Positions 24,681 through 38,640 are shown, counted from the stretch's first letter. The stretch: DNA of 64,000 nucleotides from Hyalella azteca (GCF_000764305.2 NW_025933469.1:62001-126000), one strand, 5' to 3'. A program made the numbers and translations. The notes: generated from the letters alone by a model not told the origin.

Positions 24681-24842
24681 TACAATAATAGCAGATCTGT
24701 TTAGTGTACATTACAATAATAGCAGATCTGTTTGTGTACACTACAATAATAGCAGATCTGTTTAATGTACATTACAATGATAGCAGACCTGATATTATTG
24801 TAATGTACACATTACAATAATAGCAGATCTGTTTAATGTACA
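24681..24842. repeat. ~31-bp tandem repeat with an inverted segment
   Basis: Units beginning TACAATAATAGCAGATCTGT start at 24681, 24712, 24742, 24773 and 24813. The fourth is truncated and runs into an inverted segment, so ATTATTGTAATG (24794-24805) and CATTACAATAAT (24810-24821) form a hairpin. Unit lengths of 30-31 bp then 40 bp show that the inverted piece inserted into or replaced part of a unit. Confidence 0.85.
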
Positions 24843-26594
24843 TGCAGCTGAACGCCGCGTGAATTGGAGACATCTGTGCAACTGAACACGTGCTTCGGAT
24901 TTGAAACCAATAATCAATCACACGCTGTGCTGTCTCTACAGCTATTACACACCGATATCAATACGTGAATTAAAAACATAGATTTCTTTATCTGATATAA
25001 GAAGTTACGAGGAGCAATAATCAGTGAAATATCATTTTGTCATTCGAGCTGATAAAATTTTATAGAATGAGAATTTTTTATGACTTAGAATTTTTCAAAA
25101 TATTCATATTCGTTATAAACCAAATTTAAATATGCAAATTGCATGTTATGAATCTCAAAAATCGCACGGTTTTTGGCGAGTAAATCATTTCTTAGTTGTG
25201 AAGTAAGTTGAATACAACACGAAAGTTCAGCAACGTAGCACAAAGGATCCAAGAAATTAAACTTATTGAGTGCTCATTTTACTCAATGAACCATGCATCT
25301 GAACTTCATGCAGGAAATTAAATAGATGCGCTAGTCTATAGAAATAATGGTGTGAAAAGAAAAAAATATTCCAATTATCAAAATATTTTGTTTTTCCAAC
25401 ATGCGATTAATAGAGCGCCCATTTGTACGATCGATGTGAATAATTTAAATAATTATAATAATTTAAATAATTAATAATGCGGCATATTATGATTGAATAG
25501 AGGTTTTATTTATAAATATTATAGGTAGCGCTCACTATATATTGAGCGCTTGATACTGGATTAGATGACAAATTATTTCGTAACCTGTATAAATGACTTT
25601 TTATTTGCGTTATTTTTTAAAGCTACTATCAAACTATCAAAGATTTAGCCATTCTGAAGTAGCTAGATTATTATTGTTTTCACTTTAAGATTTCAGCATT
25701 GGGTGAAATTTATAAAAGGTCTAAAATTTTACAAGATTTTCACGTTGGAAAAGGAAATTAATCCGTTCTTTGCTATGACAATTAAGGTATATAAGAGCTG
25801 CGCACTTTGATTTTGTTATCCCGAATAGAAGGAATCTACTGGAACAATAATTATTATTATGATCTCTCCCTAAATAAATCTGAAAGAGTGAGTCTTTTCT
25901 CAATTAAAAAACATATGTCACAAGTTTGCTGGCTGCATGGAATGGTTTCGTAAACTGGTGAGCAATATTGTTGGCGTTCTGGTCGTTTCATGTTTTGAAT
26001 GATCAATACAAATAACCATCTTATATGAATGATATCCAAGCCCGAGACATCAATCACGCTAGTCAAATGACTTTTTCCGCTCTAATAATGAAGTTTATCT
26101 ACTGCAATTATCGGCAAGAACCTCTGGAGTAACGTCGTTGCTGTCGTTTTTCCTTTTATCACTACTGGAAATTTGAAAACTTATTTGGTGCTCTGTTTAG
26201 GAAGGGAATTCGTTATTTTTCCTTGAGCTGAAACATATCTCAGCTCTATATTTGTAAATCATTTCATTTTTATTATTTACACTCGTCAAGGAATGATCTT
26301 GAATTAGCTCATGTAAAATTCAGCTTTCGACCTCCATTTGTGTTCTGTATATTAATGCTATTAATAAACACTCGTTAGATGTTGACCTAGATTGGACACT
26401 TATTTTCTAGAGACAAATCAACCAAGTCATGCATGTCCCTTAATCGCTTGATTAATTGCCAAGCACAAAATTTCTGCCACATTGAATATAATTCTAGATT
26501 TTTTATTATACGGCCGCCAGATTTGCCAATTTTTTAAATTCAGTCTATGGGGCAATTGATCAACCTCCATTCTCAAGTTAATCGCTGACCCAGT
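24843..26594. other. Noncoding, AT-rich
   Basis: No gene. A hairpin with 8-bp arms AGCGCTCA/TGAGCGCT lies at 25527-25550. AATAATTTAAATAATTA is repeated near 25440-25475. Confidence 0.4.
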
Positions 26595-26825
26595 TAATGC
26601 GGCACGGCCCACCGGCGCTGCCATGCATGGCCTGAAAACGGCCAAGTTCGCGGATAAAAAGGAATTTAATTCAAAATATACTTGTAAATTTGTAGGTTCC
26701 GGTGCAAAAATTAAATTTTCCTTTTATCCGTACACTTCAAAATTATATAAGTTAGTACTGCCATCATAAATTTTTGTTCGCAATCGCATTTGAAAAGAAA
26801 TGTTGCGGAATTTGTTTAGTATTTT
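26595..26825 (+). mobile_element. piggyBac-like MITE family member, copy B
   Basis: It aligns with copy A (14178-14400) and with the reverse complement of copy C (52000-52290). The left part retains TTAATGCGGCACG and the CGCTGCCA..GGCC..AAACGGCC block seen in copy C. The right end is lost after GCGGAATTTG. It is noncoding and diverged. Confidence 0.65.
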
Positions 26826-29800
26826 AATTCTCAGGCCATCTCTCATGTACTCGGTTATGATTAAAGCCTTGAGATGCTTAATTTGGGGGCTTCAGAGCAA
26901 AGCTTATCGCAAATCACAAAGTCAATTTGAAAAAGGAAACCCTGATCGTAATTAAATAATTTTTACCTGAAATGGTTTGAAAATAATGGTGATTCTTTCG
27001 AATCTAGTGATTAACTGAAAAAACAATTTTAAAATTTTTGAGGTAATGCAATTCAAAACATGGCCCAATTTTATTCCAACGTAACAGCCCCATATTGCCA
27101 TCCAAATTTCCATCCGACTGAATAACCTAAAATTGCGAATAACTTGTGAAGTGACTGGAGGAGTTTTGAAATGAGTGCACCAGCAACACGTGGCCCTATA
27201 TCTGGATGCTTTATTACCACAAGTGAGAACAACCATGCCCAACTGGTATGATTATCCCGACGCCTGCACCAGCTCATGTAGGGTAAATGGCATAATCTGA
27301 CTTGAACTACGCCGTTCACCAGCAACTGTTCACTAACATTTTTCACCCAGTTGATATTCAGCGTTTAAACCACCAGTACAGTTGATCCAATCTATCAGCA
27401 TAGTTTACCTGTGATACTGCTTTGGAGTATATGATTGAATTTTATTCTTAAAATACTTTCCAGAACTTCTTTGGTGGCTGGCATCAAGTTTAAAGTAGTT
27501 TTAACAATTTTATTGCAAATGCTCGCCGGTTATTCCGGTGTAGCCCGGGATCAATAATCTCTGTAATTTTATAATCTCTTTATCCAGAATACCATTACCG
27601 ACTGAAAAATGTATTCTAATTAGAGAACAACCTGTTCAATACCATATTGTATAGAGAACATGGAATTCGAATTTGAAACTGCTTTAAAAATCAGCAAAAA
27701 AATACATGCATATGTGTCGTTCGTTAAATATTTTCGTATACATTCAGAATATACCTAAAAGTTGGCAGTGATCCGCGGTGGGAACTACACAAAATTTTGC
27801 CATTTGATTAAAACGAAAAAACGAAATGTCGTTTGTGATTAAAACGAAAAAAACCGAACTTTTACTCAATCGAACCAATCATAATTCTTCAAATCCTGAA
27901 CAGATCTTCCTTAAATTCAGAATATAACTAACTATTAACAATGCAGCACGCGCATCCCATGAACTTTTTTTGTATAATATTGGTCAATGGGTAAGTGTAA
28001 ACTGCAGCCCTGTGGTGCTCGCTCCGTGGCAGTGAAGCGTTGCAAATGCAGACGTATATGTTGTGTGCGCGTAAAACTATGTACAAAATCTCCCCAATTC
28101 GAAAATCATCCAAAAAGTCTGGTCCCGACATCAGCCATGACGAGACAAGATAGAGGTGTTCTCAACTAACATTCATTGCCTACGTGGATAAATTCAACGT
28201 TCCAAAGATATGATATTGACACAATTTAAGCTCGTTACCCCTAAGCTCCTTACCCCTAAAAGTTGTAATAAAATTTTCAACTTTCACTGCGCTCTTGTTT
28301 TCGGGCCTGCTTGCTGCGTTTGTAGCTGCGATGCCATTGACTTGAGTTGTGCTCATCGATCTCTTCGGGCAGAGAGGTGGAGGTTTTTAAAGGTGTTGAT
28401 TGACCACGTTTCTTGCTGTTCTGAATCCTCTTATGGTCATTCTGCATTGTCAGGCGCATCATAGCAGTAACATCACGTCTTATATTAACTACTCATGCAA
28501 TGCTTAAGCTTGATGATGGTGCATCGCGTACAGGTAACGTAAGCTAGACCGTTGGTTTGAAATTATTACTCTTAAATATTTAGGAAATTAGCTTTTTGAG
28601 GAAACTATTTTGGTCTGTATTCCTCGTATGAGATAAGACAACATGCATACACAATATTGCTACGTGTTCAAACTATCACTGAAATTTTCGAAACAAAGTT
28701 ATTTGTGAGAAGGATAAAATTTTTCCGTATTTCCTCTAGGAGATATCGCTCCCCTAATTCGTTTTTGCTTATTGTGGTCAAATTCTAGTAAACTAAATCT
28801 AGCCATTCTATGTTCCCGCATTTCTATCAATTAAATGGCCAACTGTATACATATAGGCATGTTATAGCAGCGTTCAGTAGCGATTGTAAATCTTTTATTA
28901 CTACGTGAATAATTTACTTTACATCACGATTTCATGTACTACTCCACAGTGCGCTTCAATAAAGTGCCTTTAAACTGCTGGATTTGGTGATCTGTTATAC
29001 TTCAGAACATCATACAAAAACCTTCTCGATCGGAAACGCAGCCGCAACAAATTTAACTGTTCATTTTATGCTGCTGATGCGATTATCTATCTAAAGTATA
29101 TTGCACAACCGACAATTTTATTTATGCTTGTTATTTGGGCTATCTTTCACTTCCTTTTCTTCCATTTAATTTATTTACTTTCAGTACGGTTATTTATTGG
29201 CCTTCCGAAGTCAAAAAACTTGCCCAAAATCCTTAACTTTATTCTTATACAAGAATTTTTAGTTTTAAAATGCAAATGAAGCACCCGATCGTTACCTCTG
29301 TGTACAATTACGATGGCTCGGATCATAGCGAAAAATTGTTCTTAATTTTATAAATATCCGTAATATAACTCAGTGTTTTTAACGACTCGATTTTCATTGT
29401 CTTCGAATGCATTAGAGATGCAGTGCTGTATTTTCTCGTCGTAGATGACGTTATATTAAATCATATTTTTCATATATGCTGATTAGATTTCGCTGTGAGG
29501 CATGAAGTCCTCGTCTCATATTTTCGAATCTCTAGTCTCTCGCACACACTTGAATTACGGATCTCGCCTCTGAGAATGCTAAAATCAATGGAGCTTACAT
29601 TTCACCTTCGTCTGTCTTCGTCTTACATTTCACCTTCGTCTGTCTTCGTACTGAGAATAACATTCCAGGCTCGGAAGGACGATGACCAATCTGATTCAGA
29701 CAGACCAAGTCAGGGCGCTGGAGGGTCAGCTGAGGAGTGACGCCTGTCAGTGTTGTCGATAGTCATCCAGGCCCTCATTACGGCCTGCCTGTGCTGCAAC

Positions 29801-30759
29801 AGTGAAGCTGGGACCTCTCGCTTCTGTCCAGGAGACTAGATCTTTCATAAGACAAACGTGGGGAAAACTTACCCAAATTTGCAATTTTAAACAAGAGAGA
29901 AAATGTCAGATTAAAGTCTAATCCGCACCAGGACATTTTGTGATCTCTTGTTATTTAACATCTAATTTTTCCTTTGAAAATAAAAGAAAGAAAAATTACG
30001 CTTCAGATCTCAGGTTAACTCAGAAATCTCTGGCCTTAGAGTCATTGTTGACGAAAAGTTTACTAATGAAAGTGCTCCCCGATAAAAATGATAGTTCCTA
30101 CGATCTGTATAACCTGGAAGATACATAAAACATGTGTGGCAGTGTGGAAGTACTTGATTACGAAGTGATCGCCATGTGAACGCGACCACACGCGGAGCCA
30201 AGAGGATCGAGACGAGTGAGCAGAGATAGCGCAGCAGCTTGAGTGACACTGGTTCTCTGGCGTCCATCACGAGCTGTCCGCTGGGTAATTAAGTTGACCT
30301 CCCCCAGCCAGAGCGCGGCTCTCCAATCCTACAGTTGCACTTTGGCTCTATTCACCGTATTCATGTGGTCCCAAACACGCGAGCATGTATTTCTTTTTAG
30401 TCGGAATTGGCGATATATATGAACCCAGCAGGAAGTGTCTGAAAAAGAACAATGCAATAAAGTCTGCATAGTCATATACTTTCATGAAAATAATCGTTTA
30501 TTTATATAACACCTCTTATAATATAATAATAGAACATGAGAGAACATTGTTAGAGAAAGTTAGTTTCTTATTATATTTAGCACATAATATATAATGTATT
30601 TACATAATGTACATTTATAATATTTATTAAATTTAGTGCATATTATTCTATCAACACGGGTGGTTAATGGCCAGAGAATTCGTCAATTTAAATTTTCAGG
30701 GTCGAACAATATTCTTCAGATGACATTAGTTGATCAAAATGCATGTTCAAGGGAGTGAT
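26826..30759. other. Noncoding; small duplications and unsupported frames
   Basis: Overlapping 60-96 codon frames on the minus strand near 26950-27350, and frames on both strands at 28210-28465, show no recognisable domain. A perfect 28-bp tandem duplication, CTTACATTTCACCTTCGTCT plus GTCTTCGT, is at 29594-29649. The patch 29480-29840 is less AT-rich. Confidence 0.35.
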
Positions 30760-30807
30760 ATCACTTTATTAACGACGTTTCGAATGTGACAACATTCATT
30801 TTCAAGT
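30760..30807 (-). ncRNA. Hammerhead-like / PLE terminal-repeat relic
   Basis: On the minus strand the segment reads AACTTGAAAATGAATGTTGT and continues with CACATTCGAAACGTCGTTAA and TAAAGTGA. GAATG and CATTC can pair as a short stem, followed by GAAACGTC. Hammerhead ribozymes in the terminal repeats of Penelope-like elements have CUGANGA, a stem, then GAAA and a CGUC-type stem. The canonical CUGANGA is not intact here, so any ribozyme would be dead. No adjoining PLE coding sequence was found. Confidence 0.35.
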
Positions 30808-33161
30808 TACAGGAAGCATTGAATACAGAAATTTTGATGGAAATAAGTAGGCTACATGATACAAGTAAATAGGATACAACACGAAAATTTGGAACCATGA
30901 AAACAATTCCAAAACAATCTCAAAGCTTAAAAAATCAGATAGTTATGAGACGGATAGATGGAGTCCAATCCGCAGAAAAGGGCTTCAGCTATCGTCGGTC
31001 GGATTATGTCGGACCACCACAAGTTTTTTTTTTTATTATTATTATTTTTTATTGTTCTATCAGTAGACTTTTACCGACTCAATTTCTGTACTTCAATGCG
31101 TGCTTATGAATACAGCACTTGCTTCTAAAAAAATACAAGGTCAAGCAATCAATTGAGATTAAAACTCATAAATAATGTAGGCCTTCAAGGCCCTGCTGCC
31201 GCCAAATGCTTGTCGTAATTTTTTAATGGGCTATAGATTCCGCATCGTTCAACAAATAAGTGAGAGGCTATTTCAAAATGAATCATTCTCCGCCTTGGAA
31301 AAATTTTTCTCGTGGTATAATTTTCTGTAAATATTTTAAACTTAAATAATGAAGTCATTGGGCGCACATCCAGTTGGAATTTTCTTTAACTAAAAAGAAA
31401 AATTTTTTGTTGCGAAACACGTACCGGTCTTGATTTCAAAATCCTGAAAATATCAACTCAGAAATTTTCGTATTATGTTCCCTCTACAATTTAAATTATA
31501 TATGTTGCTTAATAAAAGCTTCTATATACAATGATCAATCGCTTCCCCTATGTAAAACGCTCTCCGTTTTGTTGGGTTTGGATTGACGTAAGTCCGCGTT
31601 CAGGTTTTAAGATAACCACAGTTTCGACAACAAATTTCCTTTTTATTGAATGAAAAAATTGTATCTGTAAGAACAAACATAAATATATTAACCCTATAAA
31701 CTTCATTGTATGCTTATAATATTTAAATATAACAAATAATCATCAGAACTATAAACAAGTTATGAGAAGGCATAAATTAACGCACCGAAATATTGTGGGC
31801 AGTTTTGACGCGGGCTACGAACAACTGATCTAGCATGAAACTATTTGATACGTTATCGGCTATCTTTACATCCTAAAGGTCTGGCAAACAAGTGAACCAT
31901 AGGAGCGCATACGAAATAGACTATTAAAAACTATGCCATCAAAAGGTTCGCTAAAAATATTTACACCCTAAATACAATTGCCGGTTCGTATTCAATATTA
32001 CATTTTTTTTCAATTATTACTGCAACTGTACGTTTTGCAAGCTTTTATTATAAAGATCGACCAAATTTTATTATAATGAACACACGGATTCATTGCAACA
32101 ACGTGAGTTGCTCCAAATTTTAGCAGTTTCTTCATAAAATAACTTTTATTACGGCTAATATGAATAAGTTTATGTTGAATATTCATTGTGAAAAGATCAT
32201 GGCTGCTTAACTTTGAAATTAAGATATTACCTATACTGCATTTATTGGCGCGCTATAGAGAAGTGGGTATTGATTGACATTAATATGAAAGAGGCAATTA
32301 CTAATTTTGTCCTTTTTGAATACCTTGTATACCATGCATTGATGATCTAATTGCCTGCATTAATTCAATTAAAGTATCTTAGGAATAACTGGGAAGCGGC
32401 AATTTTTCTTTCGTATCTATTACGACTTGAGGCTCATGAGGATCAATTGCAAGGCACATCACAAGTCAATCATATTCAGCCTCCACAAAAATCTGATCTA
32501 GCATAAATTGAGTTAACGATTTTCTGCATAACTAAATGTGCCACGTCAACTTCTCATGCAGCGATTCTTTAAAAAAAAAACGATACAAATGCTTTACATG
32601 TTCTTCAGTGAATAACGCCGTCTTCGCCAGTTCAAACCCTTTCCTAAGTGCAAAATAGCCATTGTCTGGAAATTTCTTATGAACTCATTCCCAGAATCAG
32701 CGTAGGAATTTACTTCAATTTCCATTTTTTGCGCGCTAATCCGGCCCAGATTTCAGTCCAGCGAGAGTAAGCGTTTCATGTTACTGCATTTCTACACGCC
32801 ACGAACACACAGAAGGTTTGAGGTTTCCGTTGAAGTGGTGTCGGTGACCAATGTACACACGCTTTTATTCACCTTTTATCGCAGTGTTCTTTACTGTATT
32901 GTATCCAAACAAGAGTGTCGATCGAGCGCTGTATTCACTGAACGATGCGCAGAATTTTAAGTCCTTTCAGCTCGTATGAATGAAATGTCAAGAACGCAGG
33001 ATACCAAAAGTTTGAGATGTGTTTCGCACAATGGCAAGCCAATACAATTTTTTAGGGAGATCGATTTTTTTTGTGTTTGATGGTGAGTTTTATGCAATGC
33101 GGTCGATAGGCAAGTAGTTTACTGTGTTCATAATGAACACGTTTGGATTATTTTGTAATTT
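30808..33161. other. Noncoding, AT-rich
   Basis: A long poly-T/ATT run is near 31024-31050. No gene or transposon recognised. Confidence 0.4.
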
Positions 33162-33385
33162 ACGTGCTCCTAATTCGATGTATGAGCTAGTATATATGTA
33201 CACAAATACGTGTATTTCTTTCAATACTTCAATACATCAATACGTGCCCCTAATTTGATGTGGAAGCTATAGTATATATGTGCATTAATACGTATCTCTT
33301 TCAATATTTGAATACATCCATACGTGCCCCTATAACTCGATGTGGGAGCTAGTATATACGTATATATGTACATCAATACGTGCAA
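33162..33385. repeat. 80-bp tandem repeat, ~2.7 copies
   Basis: ACGTGCYCCTAATTYGATGT, followed by GAGCTAGTATATATGT and TTTCAATAYTTGAATACATC-type sequence, recurs with starts at 33162, 33242 and 33322 (period 80). A final partial unit starts at 33378. Copies differ by scattered substitutions. Confidence 0.85.
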
Positions 33386-36153
33386 TTTCGGTACAGTCGA
33401 TCAAACAGTGCATGATCAGGGAAAGTTTATGCTGTAGAATCATAAAAATACACTAATTTTTTTTTACAATTTTCGTCTACCAGCTTCCAACCACAGTAAT
33501 ATATACAAAGTTGTCTGTAAGCGGCCTGAGAGCACCCGACCCTGTGCTCCTCGTAACCGGACACCTGAGAGCCGTGCTCGCTAAGTAGCGCCCAAATATC
33601 AATGCAAATCAATCAAGAGTTTTGGGGCGGCAGCTATTGATATTGCTGCGGCGGTGTTGCGGTGCCGGCGTTACAATAGGGCGGTGTCATGTGTCGTGGG
33701 GACAGCTGCTATAGCGCGTTCACTTCGCTGCTTATGTGTGGCTTCGTTGGTACAGCCGTACACACGATTTCTGACATCAACTTGACAGCTACGAGAGAGG
33801 ATAAACATACATAGGTAGCAATTGAAACGGAATACTCTCAGGTATAAATGTTCTGTGATAGATCATCTATTTTACTTACGAATGGGAAAAATATGGGGGA
33901 AATAACATCCCGCGATATCTTTAAAGTCACTATAGTGTTAAATAGAAAATAATTTTCTTCCATTCATGTTCTAATATAAGTAATGATATAGTGTATTTTT
34001 TAAGTCTATAGCGATTAACGAGCTATTTTGAATGTTGATGCCATGTTCCCCTCTTCTGGTTCAACATGATGACGAAATGGACGATCTAGATGTATTGACT
34101 TCTATAGTTTCACTAATTGGCCTGTATATGCGAAAAACTCGCATTCGTATGAACGTTTGAAAATGTACTCATGACGCCATCAATGTAATAAATCTTAGAA
34201 CAAATTATAGTTACTGCCTGATTTAATTTTGCGAATTTTACTACGACGTTGATTGATTTACCATTGCTAGCATCTATCAGCATCTAATACATACTTTTGT
34301 TCTGTAACTCTTTGATAAGTAATTCAGTTATTAGAGTGATGATCTGGAAGACATTCATGAGACTAACGCTCTAGTTTATCAAGAGGAACGTATGAGTGGA
34401 AACATTTCTTGGCATCTTTGCCGTATCTCGGATACCATTCATCAGATTTGATGACGCTTTTTGTATCAGTTCGCGAGACCGGCAATAATTCTCTGTGACA
34501 GGCCGGACTGTGGAGCTCTTCAGTTCGGAGCGTTTGCTGCGAGTTTTGACACATCTGCAAAATTTGTTTGGGTATTTATCCCATTATTACAATTATTCTT
34601 TTGTTAATACTCCCCATTATTACAATTATTCTTTTGTTACGATGTAGCAGCGCATCAATTTTAGATGCTGTTCAATTTTAAACGAGGGTTGAAAAAATAG
34701 TTCATTAATTAATATTTAGATTGCATTGGCAGCTCTAAATATCTATTGTTCAATTTAGCTCGGAAATGAATGAGTTACATTCATGTGGAATTTATTATGC
34801 ATTTAAAAATTAGTGAATTCATTTTGAAATTTGGAATATAGCAATGGTTTGCGAATGAGTAGAGATGATCACTATTCTCTGCACACGTATTGCGATGAAT
34901 CCGCAATTAAAATTTAAAAAAGTATGAAATACAATTATAACTTCTTTTATACTTAATTTGATTTGGAGAAGGCTCTTTTCCTGATGAACTCTCGCGTGCT
35001 AGTTGGACGTCATGGAAGCCAACAATATTTTGGGTGTTTGTAAACTTGGAAGTTATTTATACAATGAATATAAATTCTATCCCGTTTAAAAAAAGGCAAA
35101 TTTGAACAGGGCTTGATCAGAGAGTAAGGTTTTCGTCTCAATTTGAGTAGGGTTTAATCAGAGAATTGACAAAACACATGAGCTTAGCATAATTCATCAT
35201 GGCCCGTTATATGAAACGTTCGTTGTTGATGCATGTCTGGCGCTGAGACAATATTCTTCTGTAATTCTGCACAGATTAAATCTAAAGCTGGGATTGTTGA
35301 ATTAACAGTTCTAAAATGTTAAAGGGTCGCTCGAAGTTCATGCAACGGACTTCCAAAAACATATATCATTTCCAGCCGCATAATTATTACGTTCAGCTGG
35401 CATGGTTCGCACTGTGAATGTGATAACAAGTTTTGAAGTGGTAACATGTCCTGAACGCAAACATCTTCTTAACACAATATATTAAAAATTCCATTATGTA
35501 CTCAAAATTAAAATTTGTTTACATTTTAGCTTGATGTGGATGCCAAATAATTCAAATTCTCTACTAGAATTCAAATTATTTTTGCATTGACTTCTGTGAT
35601 GGCATATATTCAAGCAGGTTTCAATAACTATAAGCTATAAAGTCTACATAAAATCGAACCAGAATTAATTTTGAGCATTTGGTCAACGATTTCAATATAT
35701 TTTTACACATAAAATCATCTTTAAATAAAATTCATTATTAATTTAAGACTGACAACGATGATCATCGATGAATTCGATGCTGTTGAATATAATTAAAACA
35801 TAGTCGCGAATAAAGGAGTTCTAGCGCAATTTTCCATCTGTTTCAACGCAATCAAGGCCGCGGAAATATATTACAATAATACAAAACAATACTTACTCTG
35901 TAATTTGTGTCTTACGATGTGACAACTGCTCGCCGCCTGGCCCATAACTCGCTAGACCCTCTGGCGCTGTCGCACAGCATAATGGGGGGCCCATTTCAGT
36001 GAAAGCGAGCTACATTACGAGCGTCAGTTACGGTGATGTATTTTGTTACACGTCACGCGCCTGTCATTGACTATTGATAACGAAGAAATGTGATTTAAAG
36101 CTGAACATTGAACTGTTTCGAATCGTACGTTGTTCTTTTATGTCATTTCTTTG
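33386..36153. other. Noncoding; GC-richer patch and short duplications
   Basis: The patch 33500-33790 has GGCGG/GCGGCGG runs and is less AT-rich than its surroundings. CCCATTATTACAATTATTCT plus TTTGTTA is duplicated near 34580 and 34607. The TTTGA.YAGGG.TT.ATCAGAGA motif is duplicated near 35100-35165. No gene recognised. Confidence 0.35.
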
Positions 36154-36345
36154 GAAGCCTCTAAAATTATTCTCTGAAAGAACCGTGCATGGTCTCAAAC
36201 ACGTTGATAATGATGCCCACAGAACTGGTCAATTAATTCGTTGATCAAAAAAGCCTATAACATTATCCTCTGAAAGAACCGTGCATGGTCTCAAGCACGT
36301 TAATAATGAAGTCCACAAACTGATCAATTAATTCGTTGATCAAAA
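36154..36345. repeat. 96-bp tandem duplication
   Basis: Two diverged units start near 36155 and 36251 with AAGCCT. They share CTCTGAAAGAACCGTGCATG and CAATTAATTCGTTGATCAAA. Confidence 0.85.
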
Positions 36346-36673
36346 TTATTCAATTATAAAGATCCGCTCAAGATCGCATTTCTTAGTCGTGATGTGAATT
36401 GAAAAGTGACTTATGTTGCATTTTTAAGAACGCAAGTTAATGGCTACGTAAAAATTTGCACAGAATTCTAAAAATTTTTCCTTTGTATAACGCATTATCG
36501 ACTTCCAACACGATTTTTAATTTGGATGCGGTTGCTGAGCGTATATATTTACTGAGAAAAGAAAAATATAACTGAAAAAATAAAAAATGAAATCTGATTG
36601 TAAGGCGTCCAATCGTAAGTGGAAACAAGATTTATCACCTTATTAGAGTTATCGTTCTATAACGACGATCATC

Positions 36674-36712
36674 TGTCATTAATCTATTCATACGATGAAT
36701 AGATTAATGACA
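36674..36712. repeat. Hairpin with perfect 18-bp arms
   Basis: TGTCATTAATCTATTCAT pairs exactly with the inverted copy around a 3-base loop (ACG). The surrounding 150 bp is rich in CGATCGATC-type words. It could be a small cruciform-forming palindrome; the arms are too short and the loop too small for a typical microRNA precursor. Confidence 0.8.
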
Positions 36713-38385
36713 CGCAGCTCGATTGATTGCGCTCGTGAACTTGATTTATGGAACGATCGATCACGTTTTCAGTCGATTTGAAGAACGAACGATCGGTCGA
36801 CTTGATTGACTAGGTAAACGATAAATCAGTAAATCAGAGATCATCCGCAATTATCGATCGTTCATCAACTCTAATCTCTGTGTCGAAAATTCCATAATGA
36901 TTCAGTAAGTTTTTTTCCGTTACTTGCCGTAGTTCATCCTACGAAAATGATTTAAATTTTTTGCAACGCTTCTAATCTATTTGAAAGATTAAAATAAAAA
37001 CAATAAAAGCATATCGCAGGTTCATGGCATTTAAAAATTTACATTGCAGAACTTCACTGACAAACTTTTACTATATAACGCTGCCTGAGATTCCTGATGG
37101 ACCAGTTCTGTTCAAAACTTCAAACAGACGAATATTGAGGTTAGACTTGTGCCTAACATGATAATTTCGAAACACTCTTTTCTGTAGTACAGATTTTACG
37201 ACGAGACGACTCACTGAAAGAAGTAAAATTTATGTCGCATTTTAACTGCATACTTCGCAATAACCGATTTAATCTACCTCTAATAACACGGCAGGGAGTA
37301 GCTCGCGAACCATTTCCACTGTAATTTTACCGTAAATTTTGCAGTCTAGGCGATAAATCAAATAAATGACTACTGCAGCTTTGCAATTGAATGTGCCTCC
37401 CATTGTCGACGGTGAATGGAGTCCATAAACATTTCTCACTCCAATTGCGAGTCGTAACCGATGGCCTGCTCCATGACAAAGAAGCGACCATCCACACAAT
37501 TATATGCTTGACGATCAACCATAAATTATGTTGTATCTATGGCCATGTAAGGTCGCACATTCAACATCAATCAAATGATTTTAATAATCTAAATTCAAAT
37601 CGTCACTCGCTGAACTGTTGGCTGATCTCTGTACGTTAAATTGTTGAGGCGATGATGTCCTGAAGAAATTGAGGTGTAATGATGCCCTAATAAATTGAAG
37701 CAACCTATATATTGACAAGTCATCCGAACACAAGTGAAGCTGTAATCATGTTTTTGCCAATCTTAATTAGCTGTTCTAACGATATAGTGTTGCTGGGATA
37801 TGCAGGCATTGCAAGCACTGTAGGATTATATCGTTGCCTTTTATAGAAACGAACGCAGCTTGAAGAATAATATTCATCGCGTTGCTACACGAAGCTAATT
37901 AAAAGAATTTTTTTCTCAAGTAGGTGGGGATAGAAAAGCTAAGCTGAGCTTATGACGAATAATCACGAAAATCTTCCTTAGTAAAAAACGATGGCCAAAT
38001 TCTATTTTATTTATAACGGCCGAAACAGACTCGAAAGCTTAATAAGTTAATTTTATTGCACAATTTGAGAACAGTATAACTTAAAAAAAAACAGAGAAAG
38101 TGTGTTGACGGTGTTAAATTTTAAATAAATTTAAACACGCTGTTATTTTCTTCATTATTTCATAACTACAGATCGTGACACATGTGTCTTAAAAAAAGTA
38201 AAAGTAATAAAAAAGTTAGTTAGGCTTTATAAAACATTTTGTTGACACCGTTTTATTTTGGATTTCACTTGTATAGGAGTTGGTTACACCAACAACTAAA
38301 ATAAATAATCATCTTTCATGCACGATTTAACAATTTTACGTCAAATTCCAATACCCTATTCCGTTGTACGCAGGAATAAGTTCCG
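36713..38385. other. Noncoding, AT-rich
   Basis: Frames of 63-82 codons overlap on both strands at 37269-37640 without a recognisable product. Nothing else seen. Confidence 0.35.
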
Positions 38386-38640
38386 GTGATCACTACGCAC
38401 GTCTGATCAGGAAGACTTACGACCTCCTCCCGCACTTAATGTCATTCATCAAAAGTTGCGTCGACTTTAACGCCCTCCATGAAGAGCGCCCTCGGGCGAC
38501 GCAATGTCTCTCGTGAGAGTCATTGCAGGACTTGACTTATGCGGTGCTCTGTCATGGGCTGCGGTCACCATATAAGCAAGGCATTGGCTTGCTGCTGCTG
38601 CTGCTGCTGCCGGCTCTGCCTTCAGTTTGACTTGCTTTGC
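38386..38640. other. GC-richer patch with (CTG)n and TATAAG
   Basis: TATAAG at 38571 is followed by a (CTG)7-like tract at about 38590-38613 and TTCAGTTTG at 38621. The TATA-to-initiator distance is about 53 bp, too long for a canonical core promoter. No coding exon was recognised. Confidence 0.3.

Noticed and set aside
24681..24842. CRISPR-like appearance (about 30-bp repeats)
   Set aside because: There are no spacers between units, one unit is inverted, and the context is eukaryotic; it is a plain tandem repeat.
26952..27346. Two overlapping minus-strand ORFs (96 and 91 codons)
   Set aside because: They occupy different frames over the same bases and neither shows known motifs.
32625..32650. 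tRNA B-box-like AGTTCAAACCC
   Set aside because: No A box, anticodon arm or acceptor pairing could be built around it.
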